Made by a program: the position numbers and the translations under genes. The notes below the pieces were generated by a model that saw nothing but the letters and a program-made list of their open reading frames with translations, was not told the DNA's origin and did not search any database. 49,953 bases of DNA, from NCBI GenBank assembly GCA_025459265.1, contig JALOQX010000006.1, positions 1 to 49,953 on the forward strand, given 5' to 3'. This stretch comes from Pirellulaceae bacterium. Lineage in GTDB: Bacteria; Planctomycetota; Planctomycetia; Pirellulales; Pirellulaceae. Below, piece by piece: positions 41,901 to 49,687 of this stretch; positions within the stretch are counted from its first letter, which is position 1; the number at the start of each line of letters is the position of its first letter.

Positions 41901-42832
41901 TAGAACACGACCCCCAGGCTGAACACGTCGGATCGTGCATCGACCCGGTGCGCCTCACCCCGCGCCTGCTCGGGACTCATGTATCCCGGCGTTCCCGCGT
42001 AGCTGCGACCCTCGGGCGTGCCCCCCGCGGCCAGCGCCAGGCCGAAGTCGACCACGTACGGGCGCGCGAAGGCGTCCAACAGGATGTTGGCCGGCTTGAT
42101 GTCGCGATGCACCAGACCGCGCGTGTGCGCGGTGTGCAGGGCGTCGCAGACGCAGATCACAATCTCGACCGCTTCACGCGTTGTCAGGCGAGCCCGTCGA
42201 ATGCGCGTCGCCAGGTTTTCGCCGCGAATGAGTTTCGATACGACGTAACATCGCCCGTCCGGCAGTCGGCCCACGTCATACACGGGGACAATCGAAGGAT
42301 GATCGAGCGAGGCGACGAAGCGTGCCTCGTCTTCGAACGCGGCGGTGGTCGCCGCCCCGGCCGTGCGCCGCGTGCGCGGCACCTTGATGGCCACGTCCCG
42401 TCCCAGCTCGTCATCCCGCGCCCAATACACGCGCGCAAAACCGCCTTCGCCCAGCAGACCCTGGACGCGGTACCGCCCGATCGACACCGGCAACCCCGCG
42501 GCGGCCGCCGCGCCGTTCTCGTCCGCCGGATACGCGTCCGTCTCCACCACCCAGGCTTCATCGTGATCCAGGTCGGCCGCGATCCGCTGCCAGGCCAGGG
42601 CATAATCCTGTTCGTGACAATCGCGCAGCGCTTCCTCAATGCAGCGCACCTTGCGCAACTCGTCCAGCAATTCTGGGAGCAGCTCGGCGTGCTGGGCCAC
42701 CACCTCCTGGTCCGATACGTCCTGCCCGGATGACCGCTGCCGCGCGACGTCCAGGGCCACCTGGCGCACGCGCGCCCGGCGCTGGCTGCTGCCCGTGTTG
42801 TGGGAAGACGTCGTCGACATCGGACCGCTCAC
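38921..42832 (-). CDS. Ser/Thr protein kinase fused to STAND NTPase and FGE-like domain
   Basis: A 1303-residue protein with a full Hanks-type kinase at about 119-385: GEGGFARVY loop, Lys150, HRDIKPAN with Asp244, and DFG at 262-264. A STAND-like NTPase follows, with Walker A GPSGCGKS near 464-471 and Walker B LVLDQFEQYL near 541-550; the DQFE wording fits the nSTAND1 group. A helical region, a hydrophobic segment near 863-883 and a region with HEAT-like character follow. Residues from about 1035 resemble formylglycine-generating enzyme (RLPTEAEWEFACRAGTS, DMLGNVAEWCEG, AIRGGS), but the catalytic Cys pair is missing. The kinase gene overlaps the ECF gene stop (GTGA), and GTG at 42832 is the start; ATG 42820 is the alternative. 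A sensor/effector kinase is inferred. Confidence 0.9.
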   Translation of the reverse strand: MSGPMSTTSSHNTGSSQRRARVRQVALDVARQRSSGQDVSDQEVVAQHAELLPELLDELRKVRCIEEALRDCHEQDYALAWQRIAADLDHDEAWVVETDAYPADENGAAAAAGLPVSIGRYRVQGLLGEGGFARVYWARDDELGRDVAIKVPRTRRTAGAATTAAFEDEARFVASLDHPSIVPVYDVGRLPDGRCYVVSKLIRGENLATRIRRARLTTREAVEIVICVCDALHTAHTRGLVHRDIKPANILLDAFARPYVVDFGLALAAGGTPEGRSYAGTPGYMSPEQARGEAHRVDARSDVFSLGVVFYELLTGQRPFQAEAYEALLEQVMWEDPPPPRQWDATIPAELERICVKALSKRAADRYDHAGLLADELRQFVELTWQPAASAGDTARTDVLAMPRAPRVIPKGLRAFDAQDADYYVTLVPGPRDRHGLPESIRQWKTRIEARDPRETFPVGLLYGPSGCGKSSLVRAGLLPRLASNVRVVYLEATADETEHHLQQRLQQQFFADRPPCRLAEHLAALRSGERLPPGVKLLLVLDQFEQYLHGKTDKERRGLVAALRQCDGAHVQCLLMVRDDFWLAVGRFLFELEVDLVQGHNAALVDLFDRTHARKVLTEFGRAYRRLPEPPQPLEASQEVFLDKAVDGLTQEDRVVPVRLALFAEMMKGKPWLPDTLRALGGAAGVGVAFLEETFAAQSANPRYRVHQDAVRAVLGALLPARGSEIRGRVVSNTELLDIAGYGKNPRAFKELMRILDSETRLLTPMDLDAVDSPDLRAIPGHRYYQLTHDYLVPSLRQWLTDKQRSTRSGRLSLRLAERSRLWNVRPERRQLPSLWEWLSIRLGTRPSRWTLGEHRVMRAALRHHLRSIVALATVLLVLLLAGTEVTDMSRRLVLGLRARVATASLALGREEAVWPLLRPGSDPSLRTRVIHGVSPMLTNPDEVIRRSSVQADSGVRRGMLLLAGSLLGAPEDQSERSAALRGNDASALALLQLYRDDPDPGVHAAAGWVLRRYLAEAEVARIRRELTSATPQGERMWYVDAEGHTLVVIPGPTQFMMGSPASESGRTDDEVWHSQRIRHSYCLASCETTVDQFDRFLRERGSAWLDDVQRDPGAATLPRCHVSWYAAAAYCNWLSQQAGLPPDEWCYVPRTDGIYGPGMQLAERFLDRRGYRLPTEAEWEFACRAGTSTSRFFGESDTWLSEYAVWGKAARGDRQDVATRKPNDFGLFDMLGNVAEWCEGDDASTQVAARASGVVDEHSRRAIRGGSAAEPAARLRGAAREQLPPTTTSPNVGFRVARTNR

Positions 42833-43455
42833 TGGCTGAAGTACAGCGACGACCGCCCCATCGCCCCCCGCAACTTCTTGCGAGCCCGGAAGCAGAGGCC
42901 CCGCACCGCGTCCGTCGTGCGGCCGGTAGCGCGGGCAATCTCGTCCAGGGACTCGCCAAGCAAGTACCGGCGATGGAGCACGTCGCGCTTGTCGTCGGGC
43001 AGTGTGCTCAGCGCCGCTTGCAGGTGCCGCGCGACCTCGCGGCGCCCGGCACGACGGCTGGGCGAAGTTTCCGCACCCGCCAACTGGTCCACTCCTGGGC
43101 CGGCATGGGCAGAATTGTCCGCCCCAGCGACCGGTCCGGCGAGGTCCGCCACACGCCGCTCACGTCCGCGCCGCCTGCGCAAGTCACGCACCAGGTTGTC
43201 CGCAATCGTGACCAGCCACCCGTGGAAGGCGTCGGCATGACGCGGGACAAATGTGGTCACCGCCTGAGCCGCTCGGACAAACGTCTGCTGGATCACATCT
43301 TCGGCGCGGACCAGGCCACGCACGTCCGGCGTGAGCCGGGACTCCACGTGCTCCTGCAGCGTGTCGTAGTGCTGCAGAAACAGCTGCGCCAGGGCCGCGC
43401 GATCACCGGCGACGGCACGGGTCAAGAGTGCAGACTGCGAGTCGGGACCGGACAT
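42829..43455 (-). CDS. ECF-family RNA polymerase sigma factor
   Basis: A 208-residue sigma-70-type factor of the extracytoplasmic-function class. Region 2 is recognisable in VRAEDVIQQTFVRAAQAVTTF (near residues 49-69) and WLVTIADNLVRDLRRRRGR. Region 4 is LPDDKRDVLHRRYLLGESLDEIARATGRTTDAV near 151-183, with the helix-turn-helix near SLDEIARATGRTTDAVRGL. No anti-sigma gene is seen next to it; instead its stop overlaps the start of the kinase gene. In planctomycetes many ECF factors are paired with Ser/Thr kinases, which may replace anti-sigma control. GTG 43464 is an alternative start to ATG 43455. Confidence 0.92.
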   Translation of the reverse strand: MSGPDSQSALLTRAVAGDRAALAQLFLQHYDTLQEHVESRLTPDVRGLVRAEDVIQQTFVRAAQAVTTFVPRHADAFHGWLVTIADNLVRDLRRRRGRERRVADLAGPVAGADNSAHAGPGVDQLAGAETSPSRRAGRREVARHLQAALSTLPDDKRDVLHRRYLLGESLDEIARATGRTTDAVRGLCFRARKKLRGAMGRSSLYFSQ

Positions 43456-43548
43456 GACCGCCACTTTCGGATAAGATGACGCGACGCGACCGACTTCATG
43501 CTACCGCTGCGACGGCGCGCGTGCAAACCAAACCCGGAGCGTGCTCGG

Positions 43549-44154
43549 ATGACATCACTGGCCGAAAATGCCGGCAAGGAGCTGAAGACCATCCTGATTT
43601 TCGCGGGGGTGATCTGGGGCGTGTTTTTCCTCAGCCTGGCCCTGCCGCTGGCCGACTACGGCGTGCATCCACGCACGTGGCTCGGCCTGATCGGCATCGT
43701 GACCATGCCGCTTCTGCACGCCACCTTCGGGCACCTGGTCGGCAACACGCTGCCGCTGATCGTGCTGCTGTTCCTGCTGGTCGGATCGCGAGCCAGGTCC
43801 TGGAGGATCGTACTCGAAATCTCGATTCTCTCGGGCGTGCTCGTGTGGCTGCTCGGCCGCGATGCGAACTACGTCGGGGCCAGCGCGCTCATCTATGGTC
43901 TGATCGCGTTCCTCGTCCTGGGCGGATTTCTGGAACGGCGTCCCATTCCCATCGTCGTGGCGGCCATCACGTTCCTGTTTTATGGTGGCTCGTTGCTGTG
44001 GGGCCTGGTGCCCCGCCCCGGACCGGTGGCCTGGGATGCGCACCTGTGGGGTGCCGTCGCGGGCGGCGTCGTGGCGTTTCACCTCGCTCGCCCGATCAAG
44101 TGGCGGCGCAAGACTCCGGTGCCGGAAACGACGCAGCTCGAGTTGACGGAATGA
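43549..44154 (+). CDS. rhomboid-family intramembrane serine protease
   Basis: Rhomboids cleave transmembrane substrates inside the bilayer using a Ser-His dyad. This 201-residue protein has about six hydrophobic segments and the typical HATFGHLVGNTLPL of TM2 (His57, His62, Asn66). The catalytic Ser112 lies in YVGASALIYGL and His165 in WDAHLWGAVAGG. The usual GxSG motif reads GASA, so the position after the Ser is Ala rather than Gly. Activity is plausible but unproven. The start at 43549 is used because the preceding frame encodes only basic residues. It diverges from the ECF gene. Confidence 0.85.
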   Translation: MTSLAENAGKELKTILIFAGVIWGVFFLSLALPLADYGVHPRTWLGLIGIVTMPLLHATFGHLVGNTLPLIVLLFLLVGSRARSWRIVLEISILSGVLVWLLGRDANYVGASALIYGLIAFLVLGGFLERRPIPIVVAAITFLFYGGSLLWGLVPRPGPVAWDAHLWGAVAGGVVAFHLARPIKWRRKTPVPETTQLELTE

Positions 44155-44155
44155 C

Positions 44156-44253
44156 GGAGGACGGAGGGCGGAGGGCGGAGGACGGAGGACGGAGGACGGA
44201 GGGCGGAGGACGGAGGACGGAGGACGGAGGGCGGAGGACGGAGGGCGGAGGAT
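44156..44253. repeat. 14-copy heptamer tandem repeat (GGAGGAC/GGAGGGC)
   Basis: Fourteen consecutive 7-bp units, nine or so GGAGGAC-type and five GGAGGGC-type, fill the start of the 123-bp convergent gap between the rhomboid stop and the next minus-strand gene. The last unit is GGAGGAT. The variant order is not regular. The heptamer is not a multiple of three, and the array is outside both genes. G-rich runs could form a quadruplex. Confidence 0.9.
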
Positions 44254-44277
44254 GTGTGCGGCGTATTCCGCCCGGGA

Positions 44278-45645
44278 TCACGCCAGAACGACAATTCGCC
44301 ACCGGCTCACTGCGGCCAGTTGCCTCGCTTCCTCGCGACCGGGCACAAACACGAAAGCGTCGTCCGCGCCCAGCTCGGCCAGGTCGACATCGCCAGGATG
44401 ACGCCACTCGCGCTCGCGAGACCAATCGATCTCGCTGCGTTGGCCGCTGAGCCGGCGTTGAAAAAACGGCCGCTGCTCGTCTGGCAGCTGCCGCCAACAC
44501 GACTCGTCGCCGTAGACGACCGGTCGCGCGCCGTGCGCGACCAGCCACGACTGCGCAATGCTGATGCCATACGGTTCGAAGTCCCAGCGGCGCCGATGTG
44601 CGCGGAACGTGCGCAACTGGCCCAGCTCCGTGAGCTCCGCCGCCGTGAAGCAGACGACGGGCGTTCCGCCGCGAATCGCCCGTGAGGTGGCGCGGAGCCG
44701 GCGTTCCAGCAGAATTCTCCGCAGGGTCGCCAAGGGTGTGTGCACCGCCTCGTTCCGCCCGAGGATCAAGCTGTCCAGGTAATCGTCGCGCGACTGATCC
44801 GGCCACGGGCCGTGGACGCCTCGCGTGGAGTGGTTTAGAAACGCACCTCGCGGCAATTCCGCTGGGGTGCAGAACTGGGAAGATTGTGTGGGTGCGGCCA
44901 GTGCGCCTCGCTGCGCGGATGCAGCCGACGGCGCACCATCGGGTGCGTATTCCCGCGCGGCGGCTCCTTGCATCACGAGCGTGCGAGCCACACGGGCCGA
45001 CACGAAGTCGCTGCCAGTCACCACCGTCACCCGCGGTTCGGCTGACCGAGGCTCCTCTGCCAGACGCCGCTCGAGCAAGCGGAGCACCTGTCCGCCGCGG
45101 CGGACACGCAGGGCCAGCACACGTTGGCTGGCCGCCAGGAGCAGCGCGTCGCGGGCCGGTGCCACTTCAGTCGGCGCCGCAGCCCCTTGCGGCGGCGAAA
45201 CATAGGCGGGCCAACACCACGCGCCGTGCTGCGTCCTGCTGTCCTGGGGGTTGAGACAATCGCGCAGCCAAGCGTCAAACGCCTGATCGGACCGCGGCAA
45301 CCGGGCCAGGATCAACGGGACGTGTAGAAGCTCGGCGCAGCGCTCGAGCTGTGCCGCCAGCGCAGTGTGCTGGACCGTCAGCAGCACCTGGCCCGCCAGG
45401 CGGGCTTCGGCACAGACGTGCCGCAGCAGCGCGAACCAGCGACCGCCGAGCCGGTCCGGCGCGCCCAGTCGCGAACTCACCACGCCCAGCCGTTCACCCG
45501 ACGGGATGCCGCGCGGCCACCAGATCCACCGGGAGCCCAGCCAGCGGGCGATGCGATCTCCGGCACTCGGCATTCCGCGTGTCAACACCGCCCCGCGCGG
45601 AGCCGGTGATACCGGCACGATCAAGTCGGACCAAACGCGTCGCAT
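44278..45645 (-). CDS. protein of unknown function
   Basis: The 455-residue product is not recognised. It has no membrane helix and several Arg-rich stretches. The N-terminal half includes ARDALLLAASQRVLALRVRRG (near 158-178) and RVTVVTGSDFVSARVARTLVMQGAA (near 200-224), which could be Rossmann-like. The C-terminal quarter has SWLVAHGARPVVYGDESCW and IDWSREREWRHPGDVDL; the last stretch looks like a conserved motif of uncharacterised proteins. It is on the same strand as glgC, 125 bp downstream of the glgC stop, so joint transcription is possible. The ATG at 45645 is used rather than a GTG two codons earlier. Confidence 0.7.
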   Translation of the reverse strand: MRRVWSDLIVPVSPAPRGAVLTRGMPSAGDRIARWLGSRWIWWPRGIPSGERLGVVSSRLGAPDRLGGRWFALLRHVCAEARLAGQVLLTVQHTALAAQLERCAELLHVPLILARLPRSDQAFDAWLRDCLNPQDSRTQHGAWCWPAYVSPPQGAAAPTEVAPARDALLLAASQRVLALRVRRGGQVLRLLERRLAEEPRSAEPRVTVVTGSDFVSARVARTLVMQGAAAREYAPDGAPSAASAQRGALAAPTQSSQFCTPAELPRGAFLNHSTRGVHGPWPDQSRDDYLDSLILGRNEAVHTPLATLRRILLERRLRATSRAIRGGTPVVCFTAAELTELGQLRTFRAHRRRWDFEPYGISIAQSWLVAHGARPVVYGDESCWRQLPDEQRPFFQRRLSGQRSEIDWSREREWRHPGDVDLAELGADDAFVFVPGREEARQLAAVSRWRIVVLA

Positions 45646-45682
45646 GGCCACTCACGCTACTGCCCGCGTTTGCGACCAACTT

Positions 45683-45718
45683 CCCTCGTCGGACGGGCGT
45701 CCCTCGTGGGACGGGCGT
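45683..45718. repeat. two tandem 18-bp direct repeats between glgC and the unknown gene
   Basis: CCCTCGTCGGACGGGCGT (45683-45700) and CCCTCGTGGGACGGGCGT (45701-45718) match at 17 of 18. Each contains a short palindrome GGACGGGCGTCC. The repeat lies in the 125-bp gap upstream of the unknown gene and could be an operator or a recombination site. Confidence 0.6.
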
Positions 45719-45770
45719 CCCCGCGCGTCCTAGCAGCACAATCGCTTGTCGCGCCGTCTTGCGCTTCTCT

Positions 45771-47024
45771 CTACGCGACCAACCCCGCCTGCAGCACCTG
45801 ATCCACACCATCGGCCTTGGCGATCACCACGATCCCGCCGGGACTGACCGTGAATCCGCGCTGACGATCCTGCTCCAGGTCGTACCCGATCTGCACGCCA
45901 GGCGGGATACTCACCCCCTTGTCAATAATCGCGCGGCGTACTTGGGCGCGGCGGCCGATATCGACGCCGTGGAAGAGGATCGAGTCCTGTACGTGCGCGT
46001 AGCTGTTCACACGCACGAGCGGTCCGAGAATACTCCGCTCGACCCGCCCTCCCGAGACGACACATCCCTGGCAGACGATGCTGTCGAGCGCACAACCCTG
46101 GCGCTCGCCGGCGCCGGTGCTGCCAAACACGAACTTCGGCGGCGGCAGAATCGGCTGGTAGGTGCGGATCGGCCAGACTGCGTCGTACATGTTCAAGAGC
46201 GGATCGATGGCCACCAGATCCATGTTGGCATCGTAGTAGGCATCGAGGGTGCCGACGTCGCGCCAGTAGGCGTCCCGCTTGCGGTTCTCGTCAAGGAACG
46301 GAAAGGCGAAGACCCGATGCGAAGCGATGATCGATGGGATGATGTTGCGGCCGAAATCGTGCGCGCTTTCCGGATCCGTCGCATCGCGGCAGAGTTGTTC
46401 GAACAGAAATCGTGCGGTGAAGACGTAAATGCCCATGGAGGCCAGGCAGTGGTCGTCATCGCCGGGGATTGTGCGGGGATGCGTGGGTTTTTCCTGGAAC
46501 CCGATAATCTGATCGTGCTCGTCCACCTGCATCACCCCGAACTCCCGCGCAGCCTGCCGGTCGACGCGCAGCGCTCCCACCGTCAGGTCCGCGTTGACCC
46601 GCTGGTGGTATTCGACCATCGTGCGGTAGTTCATCTTGTAGATGTGGTCGCCCGCCAGGATGACCACGTAGCTCGGCCGCTCCTTCTCCAGCGCGTAGAT
46701 GTTCTGGTAGACGGCGTCCGCGGTGCCCTGATACCAATGTTCGTCGATGCGCTGCTGGGGCGGCACGATATCGATGAACTCGTCCAGGTCGCGGCAGAAG
46801 AACCGCCGCCAGCCGAGATTGATGTGCCGGTCCAGGCTCATCGCCTTGTACTGGGTGAGGACCAGCATCTTGCGGATGCCGCTGTTGAGACAGTTGGAGA
46901 GCGTGAAGTCAATGATCCGATACCCGCCTCCAAACGGCACCGCCGGTTTTGCCCGGTCGCGCGTCAACGGCTCGAGCCGCGATCCTTTGCCGCCTGCCAG
47001 CACGACCGCCAGGGTATCGAGCAT
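45771..47024 (-). CDS. glgC: glucose-1-phosphate adenylyltransferase
   Basis: GlgC makes ADP-glucose from glucose 1-phosphate and ATP, the first committed step of glycogen synthesis. The 417-residue protein has the N-terminal LAVVLAGGKGSRLEPLTRDRAKPAVPFGG and IIDFTLSNCLNSGI. WYQGTADAVYQN, VILAGDHIYKMNY, GFQEKP and YWRDVGTLDAYYDAN follow, all standard. A left-handed beta-helix domain occupies the last 120 residues, as in this family. The N-terminal Arg/Lys expected for fructose-1,6-bisphosphate activation cannot be confirmed by eye. It lies 57 bp downstream of asnB on the same strand; a TAGAAT-like box in the gap may serve as its own promoter. Confidence 0.95.
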   Translation of the reverse strand: MLDTLAVVLAGGKGSRLEPLTRDRAKPAVPFGGGYRIIDFTLSNCLNSGIRKMLVLTQYKAMSLDRHINLGWRRFFCRDLDEFIDIVPPQQRIDEHWYQGTADAVYQNIYALEKERPSYVVILAGDHIYKMNYRTMVEYHQRVNADLTVGALRVDRQAAREFGVMQVDEHDQIIGFQEKPTHPRTIPGDDDHCLASMGIYVFTARFLFEQLCRDATDPESAHDFGRNIIPSIIASHRVFAFPFLDENRKRDAYWRDVGTLDAYYDANMDLVAIDPLLNMYDAVWPIRTYQPILPPPKFVFGSTGAGERQGCALDSIVCQGCVVSGGRVERSILGPLVRVNSYAHVQDSILFHGVDIGRRAQVRRAIIDKGVSIPPGVQIGYDLEQDRQRGFTVSPGGIVVIAKADGVDQVLQAGLVA

Positions 47025-47081
47025 TACCGCACTCCGTTGGCAGATGACCGCTTGTGCTACGCCCGCTGGGGCCGCCCCATT

Positions 47082-49025
47082 CTAACGGTTTTCGTCCGGC
47101 GGCTGAAGAGGAGAATCACACCAGCGGCGCATCCACAATTCGAGGAACAGCAGTGCCCAGAGCCGATACGCGTGATCGAATTCCCGCGCCTCGTGCTGAC
47201 GGATCAACTCTTCGACATAGACCGTGCGGAAAAGCCCTCGCCCGCGTGCGGTCTGGTCCAGCAACACGTCGTGCGTCAGGCTCCGCAACTCGTGGCGAAA
47301 CCAATGATCCAGCGGGACGCCGAACCCCATTTTGGGCCGTGCCCAGATGGCCTCCGGCAGCGCGTCGGGAAAAGCGCGGCGCAGCATCCGTTTGCCCCGG
47401 CCGCGGCGATACTTCCACTCCAGCGGGAACGAGGCCACCAGTTCCACCAGACGGTAGTCGAGAAACGGCTGACGACATTCCAGCGCGTGGGCCATGGACG
47501 CGATGTCGACCTTCGTCATCAGGTCACAGGGCAGATAGGTCTGCAGGTCCACCAGCGCGATGGCGGTGATCGGATCACGCCGCGCCACGGTCTGGAAGGC
47601 GCCGGCCAAAAAGTCATAGGGATCAGCGCCGGCCACTTCCGCGCGCAAGGCGTCCGTGTAGAGCGCTGCACGGCGCTCGACCGTGAATGTGGAAATCCAG
47701 TCCAGGTAGCGGCGCTCGGGGGGCAGCCCCAGCGCGGCACTGAACCGCTTGAATTGCCGCAGTTTCGACTTCTGATCAGCTGCCGCCGGCAACCGCTGCC
47801 AGACTTGAGCGCCCAGGAGCCGTTTGAGCGGTGCGAGGCGATCGAGCCACAGCCCCAAGGTGGCGGCCTGGTAGCGGGGATAACCGACGAACAACTCGTC
47901 CCCGCCGTCCCCCGACAGGGCCACCGTCACGTGCTGGCGCGTCAACTGGGAAACATACCACGTCGGGATCGCCGAACTGTCCGCAAACGGTTCGTCGTAA
48001 TGCCACACCAGCCGGGGCAGCACCTCCAGCCCGTCCGGCGTGACCTGGAACTCGTGATGCTCCGTCCCCAGGTGCCGCGCCACCTGCCGGGCAAAGGCCG
48101 TCTCGTCATACGCCCGCACCGGAAACCCGATGGAAAACGTCTTGGTCTGTTGCGAGGCGAGCTGCTGCATGACCGCCACGATCAGCGATGAGTCGATCCC
48201 GCCCGAAAGGAAGGCGCCCAAGGGCACGTCGGCCTGCATGCGCAACTGCACCGCGGATTCGAACGTGCTCCGCAGCGCCTCGAGCGCCGTCGCTTCGCTG
48301 CCGGTCCACTGGGCGTTGAGGTCAGGAATCCAGTACTGCTCGATCGTGAGCTGACCCTGCTCGTAGCTGGCCCAATGGCCGGGGGGCAGCTTGCAGAATC
48401 CCGTGAAGATCGTGCGCGGATGAGGTATGTACTGGTACGTCAGGTACTGATCCAGTGCCACCGGGTCGATCACGCGCGGCATGTCGGGCACTTGCAACAG
48501 ACTCTTCAGTTCACTGGCAAACAGCAGCCGATCCGGCTCGCAGCGGTACACCAGGGGTTTCTTGCCCAGGCGATCGCGACCCAGCACCAACCGGCCGTGA
48601 CGCGCATCCCAGATGGCGATGGCGAACATGCCGTTGAAGTGACGAAAGCAGTCGGTTCCCACGTCTTCATAGAGGTGGACAATGGTCTCGCCATCGCCCG
48701 CCGTGCGGAACACGTGGCCCGCTGCTTCCAAACGCTGCCGCAGCTCGCGGAAGTTGTAGATCTCGCCGTTGAATACGACGTGAATGCTGCCGTCTTCATT
48801 CGACAGCGGTTGACGAGCCAGTGTCAGGTCGATGATCGACAGTCGTCGAAACCCGAGTGCCACCCCCGGCTGCTGCCCGGTTCCCTCCAACACCCGGCAC
48901 TCACGGCGGTAATAGCCGTCATCGTCCGGTCCGCGATGCCGCAGCACGTCGGTCATCCGTGTCAGCAGCGGTGCGTCGATGCGCTTTGCCGGTGAGAGCC
49001 AAACACCGCCCGTGATGCCGCACAT
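47082..49025 (-). CDS. asnB: asparagine synthetase, glutamine-hydrolysing
   Basis: AsnB converts aspartate to asparagine, using glutamine as ammonia donor. The 647-residue protein begins MCGITGGVW, so Cys2 is the glutaminase nucleophile. HRGPDDDG and VVFNGEIYNFRELR (about 83-96) complete the N-terminal amidotransferase domain. The synthetase half has the PP-loop AFLSGGIDSSLIVAVM near 270-285 and ALSGDGGDELFVGYPRY. Length and order match the AsnB family, including variants that act in exopolysaccharide or peptidoglycan amidation. The ATG at 49025 is required for Cys2. A GGGAGA lies about 11 nt upstream. The long spacer before it (928 bp) is repeat-rich, and no promoter was identified. Confidence 0.94.
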   Translation of the reverse strand: MCGITGGVWLSPAKRIDAPLLTRMTDVLRHRGPDDDGYYRRECRVLEGTGQQPGVALGFRRLSIIDLTLARQPLSNEDGSIHVVFNGEIYNFRELRQRLEAAGHVFRTAGDGETIVHLYEDVGTDCFRHFNGMFAIAIWDARHGRLVLGRDRLGKKPLVYRCEPDRLLFASELKSLLQVPDMPRVIDPVALDQYLTYQYIPHPRTIFTGFCKLPPGHWASYEQGQLTIEQYWIPDLNAQWTGSEATALEALRSTFESAVQLRMQADVPLGAFLSGGIDSSLIVAVMQQLASQQTKTFSIGFPVRAYDETAFARQVARHLGTEHHEFQVTPDGLEVLPRLVWHYDEPFADSSAIPTWYVSQLTRQHVTVALSGDGGDELFVGYPRYQAATLGLWLDRLAPLKRLLGAQVWQRLPAAADQKSKLRQFKRFSAALGLPPERRYLDWISTFTVERRAALYTDALRAEVAGADPYDFLAGAFQTVARRDPITAIALVDLQTYLPCDLMTKVDIASMAHALECRQPFLDYRLVELVASFPLEWKYRRGRGKRMLRRAFPDALPEAIWARPKMGFGVPLDHWFRHELRSLTHDVLLDQTARGRGLFRTVYVEELIRQHEAREFDHAYRLWALLFLELWMRRWCDSPLQPPDENR

Positions 49026-49261
49026 GAAACACCGGTTCTCCCGTCCTCGCTCGGGTCGCGCCGCTCCTCCACAGCCACCGTCCTCTTTGCACCGCCGCTT
49101 CCGGATTCGACGCCGACGTCACCAGTCTAACCCCGTCACACTCGAGGCGACAGGTCCACCTCCCTCTCGATCTCGCTGCCGCCTTACCAGCAATTCCGCA
49201 GGTCACGATGCGTGGAAGTGCGGCCAAGAAGGCCAACCCAATCGCCACGGGACGCGTGCGG

Positions 49262-49373
49262 TCCTGTGCATCCTGCTCAGCCTGTCTCCAGACGATCCTG
49301 TCACCCCAACCACATCGCCACGCATTCGAGGCAGGATGTACAGGATTCGCAGGATGTGCGATGAATGAGTGTC
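49262..49373. repeat. 112-bp dispersed repeat, copy 1
   Basis: Closely similar to 49742-49853. It begins TCCTGTGCATCCTG and ends with GAGTGTC, and it contains an internal inverted repeat of CATCCTGT-type words (for example CAGGATGTACAGGATT). The overall unit is an imperfect palindrome of about 110 bp. Such ATCCTGTACATCCTG-rich units occur in many bacterial genomes. Confidence 0.75.
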
Positions 49374-49410
49374 TTTCGCCGCACCACGCCGCAGGCGTTG
49401 TACGTCAGAG

Positions 49411-49454
49411 CCCGGGGTCAGCGGAGCGGCCCAGCCGCGCAGCGCCACCCCGGG
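49411..49454. repeat. perfect palindromic hairpin in the repeat island
   Basis: CCCGGGGT (49411-49418) pairs with ACCCCGGG (49447-49454) around a 28-nt loop which is itself GC-rich and partly palindromic. It looks like a REP-type unit. Confidence 0.55.
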
Positions 49455-49504
49455 TACCGGATGCTGAGCCCGATCGCGTGCCGCGGAGGGAAGTCACGTC
49501 GGGC

Positions 49505-49521
49505 ACGCCTCGGAGAGGCGT
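49505..49521. repeat. short perfect hairpin
   Basis: ACGCCTC (49505-49511) and GAGGCGT (49515-49521) flank a GGA loop. It lies between the two larger palindromes. Confidence 0.5.
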
Positions 49522-49531
49522 CCGGCCATAG

Positions 49532-49573
49532 CCAGGGGCCAGGGCGTCGCGCAGCGACGCACGCAGCCCCTGG
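49532..49573. repeat. double-stem palindromic element
   Basis: An outer stem CCAGGGGC (49532-49539) with GCCCCTGG (49566-49573) contains an inner stem GCGTCGC (49544-49550) with GCGACGC (49554-49560) and a 3-nt loop. This REP-like unit resembles the nested architecture at 32883-33002, with different sequence. Confidence 0.55.
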
Positions 49574-49687
49574 TTACGGATCCAGGTCCCCATCGGGAGC
49601 CCTTGGAAGGGCGACAGAGAACTGCGTGCGAGCGTCGCGCCCAGGCACGCCCACCGCCAACGCTCGTCTCATAGCGACGGTCGGCCT

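Noticed and set aside
45351-48191. Long plus-strand open frame across glgC and asnB
   Set aside because: Both minus-strand enzymes are certain. This frame has no motif and reads as a complement of them.
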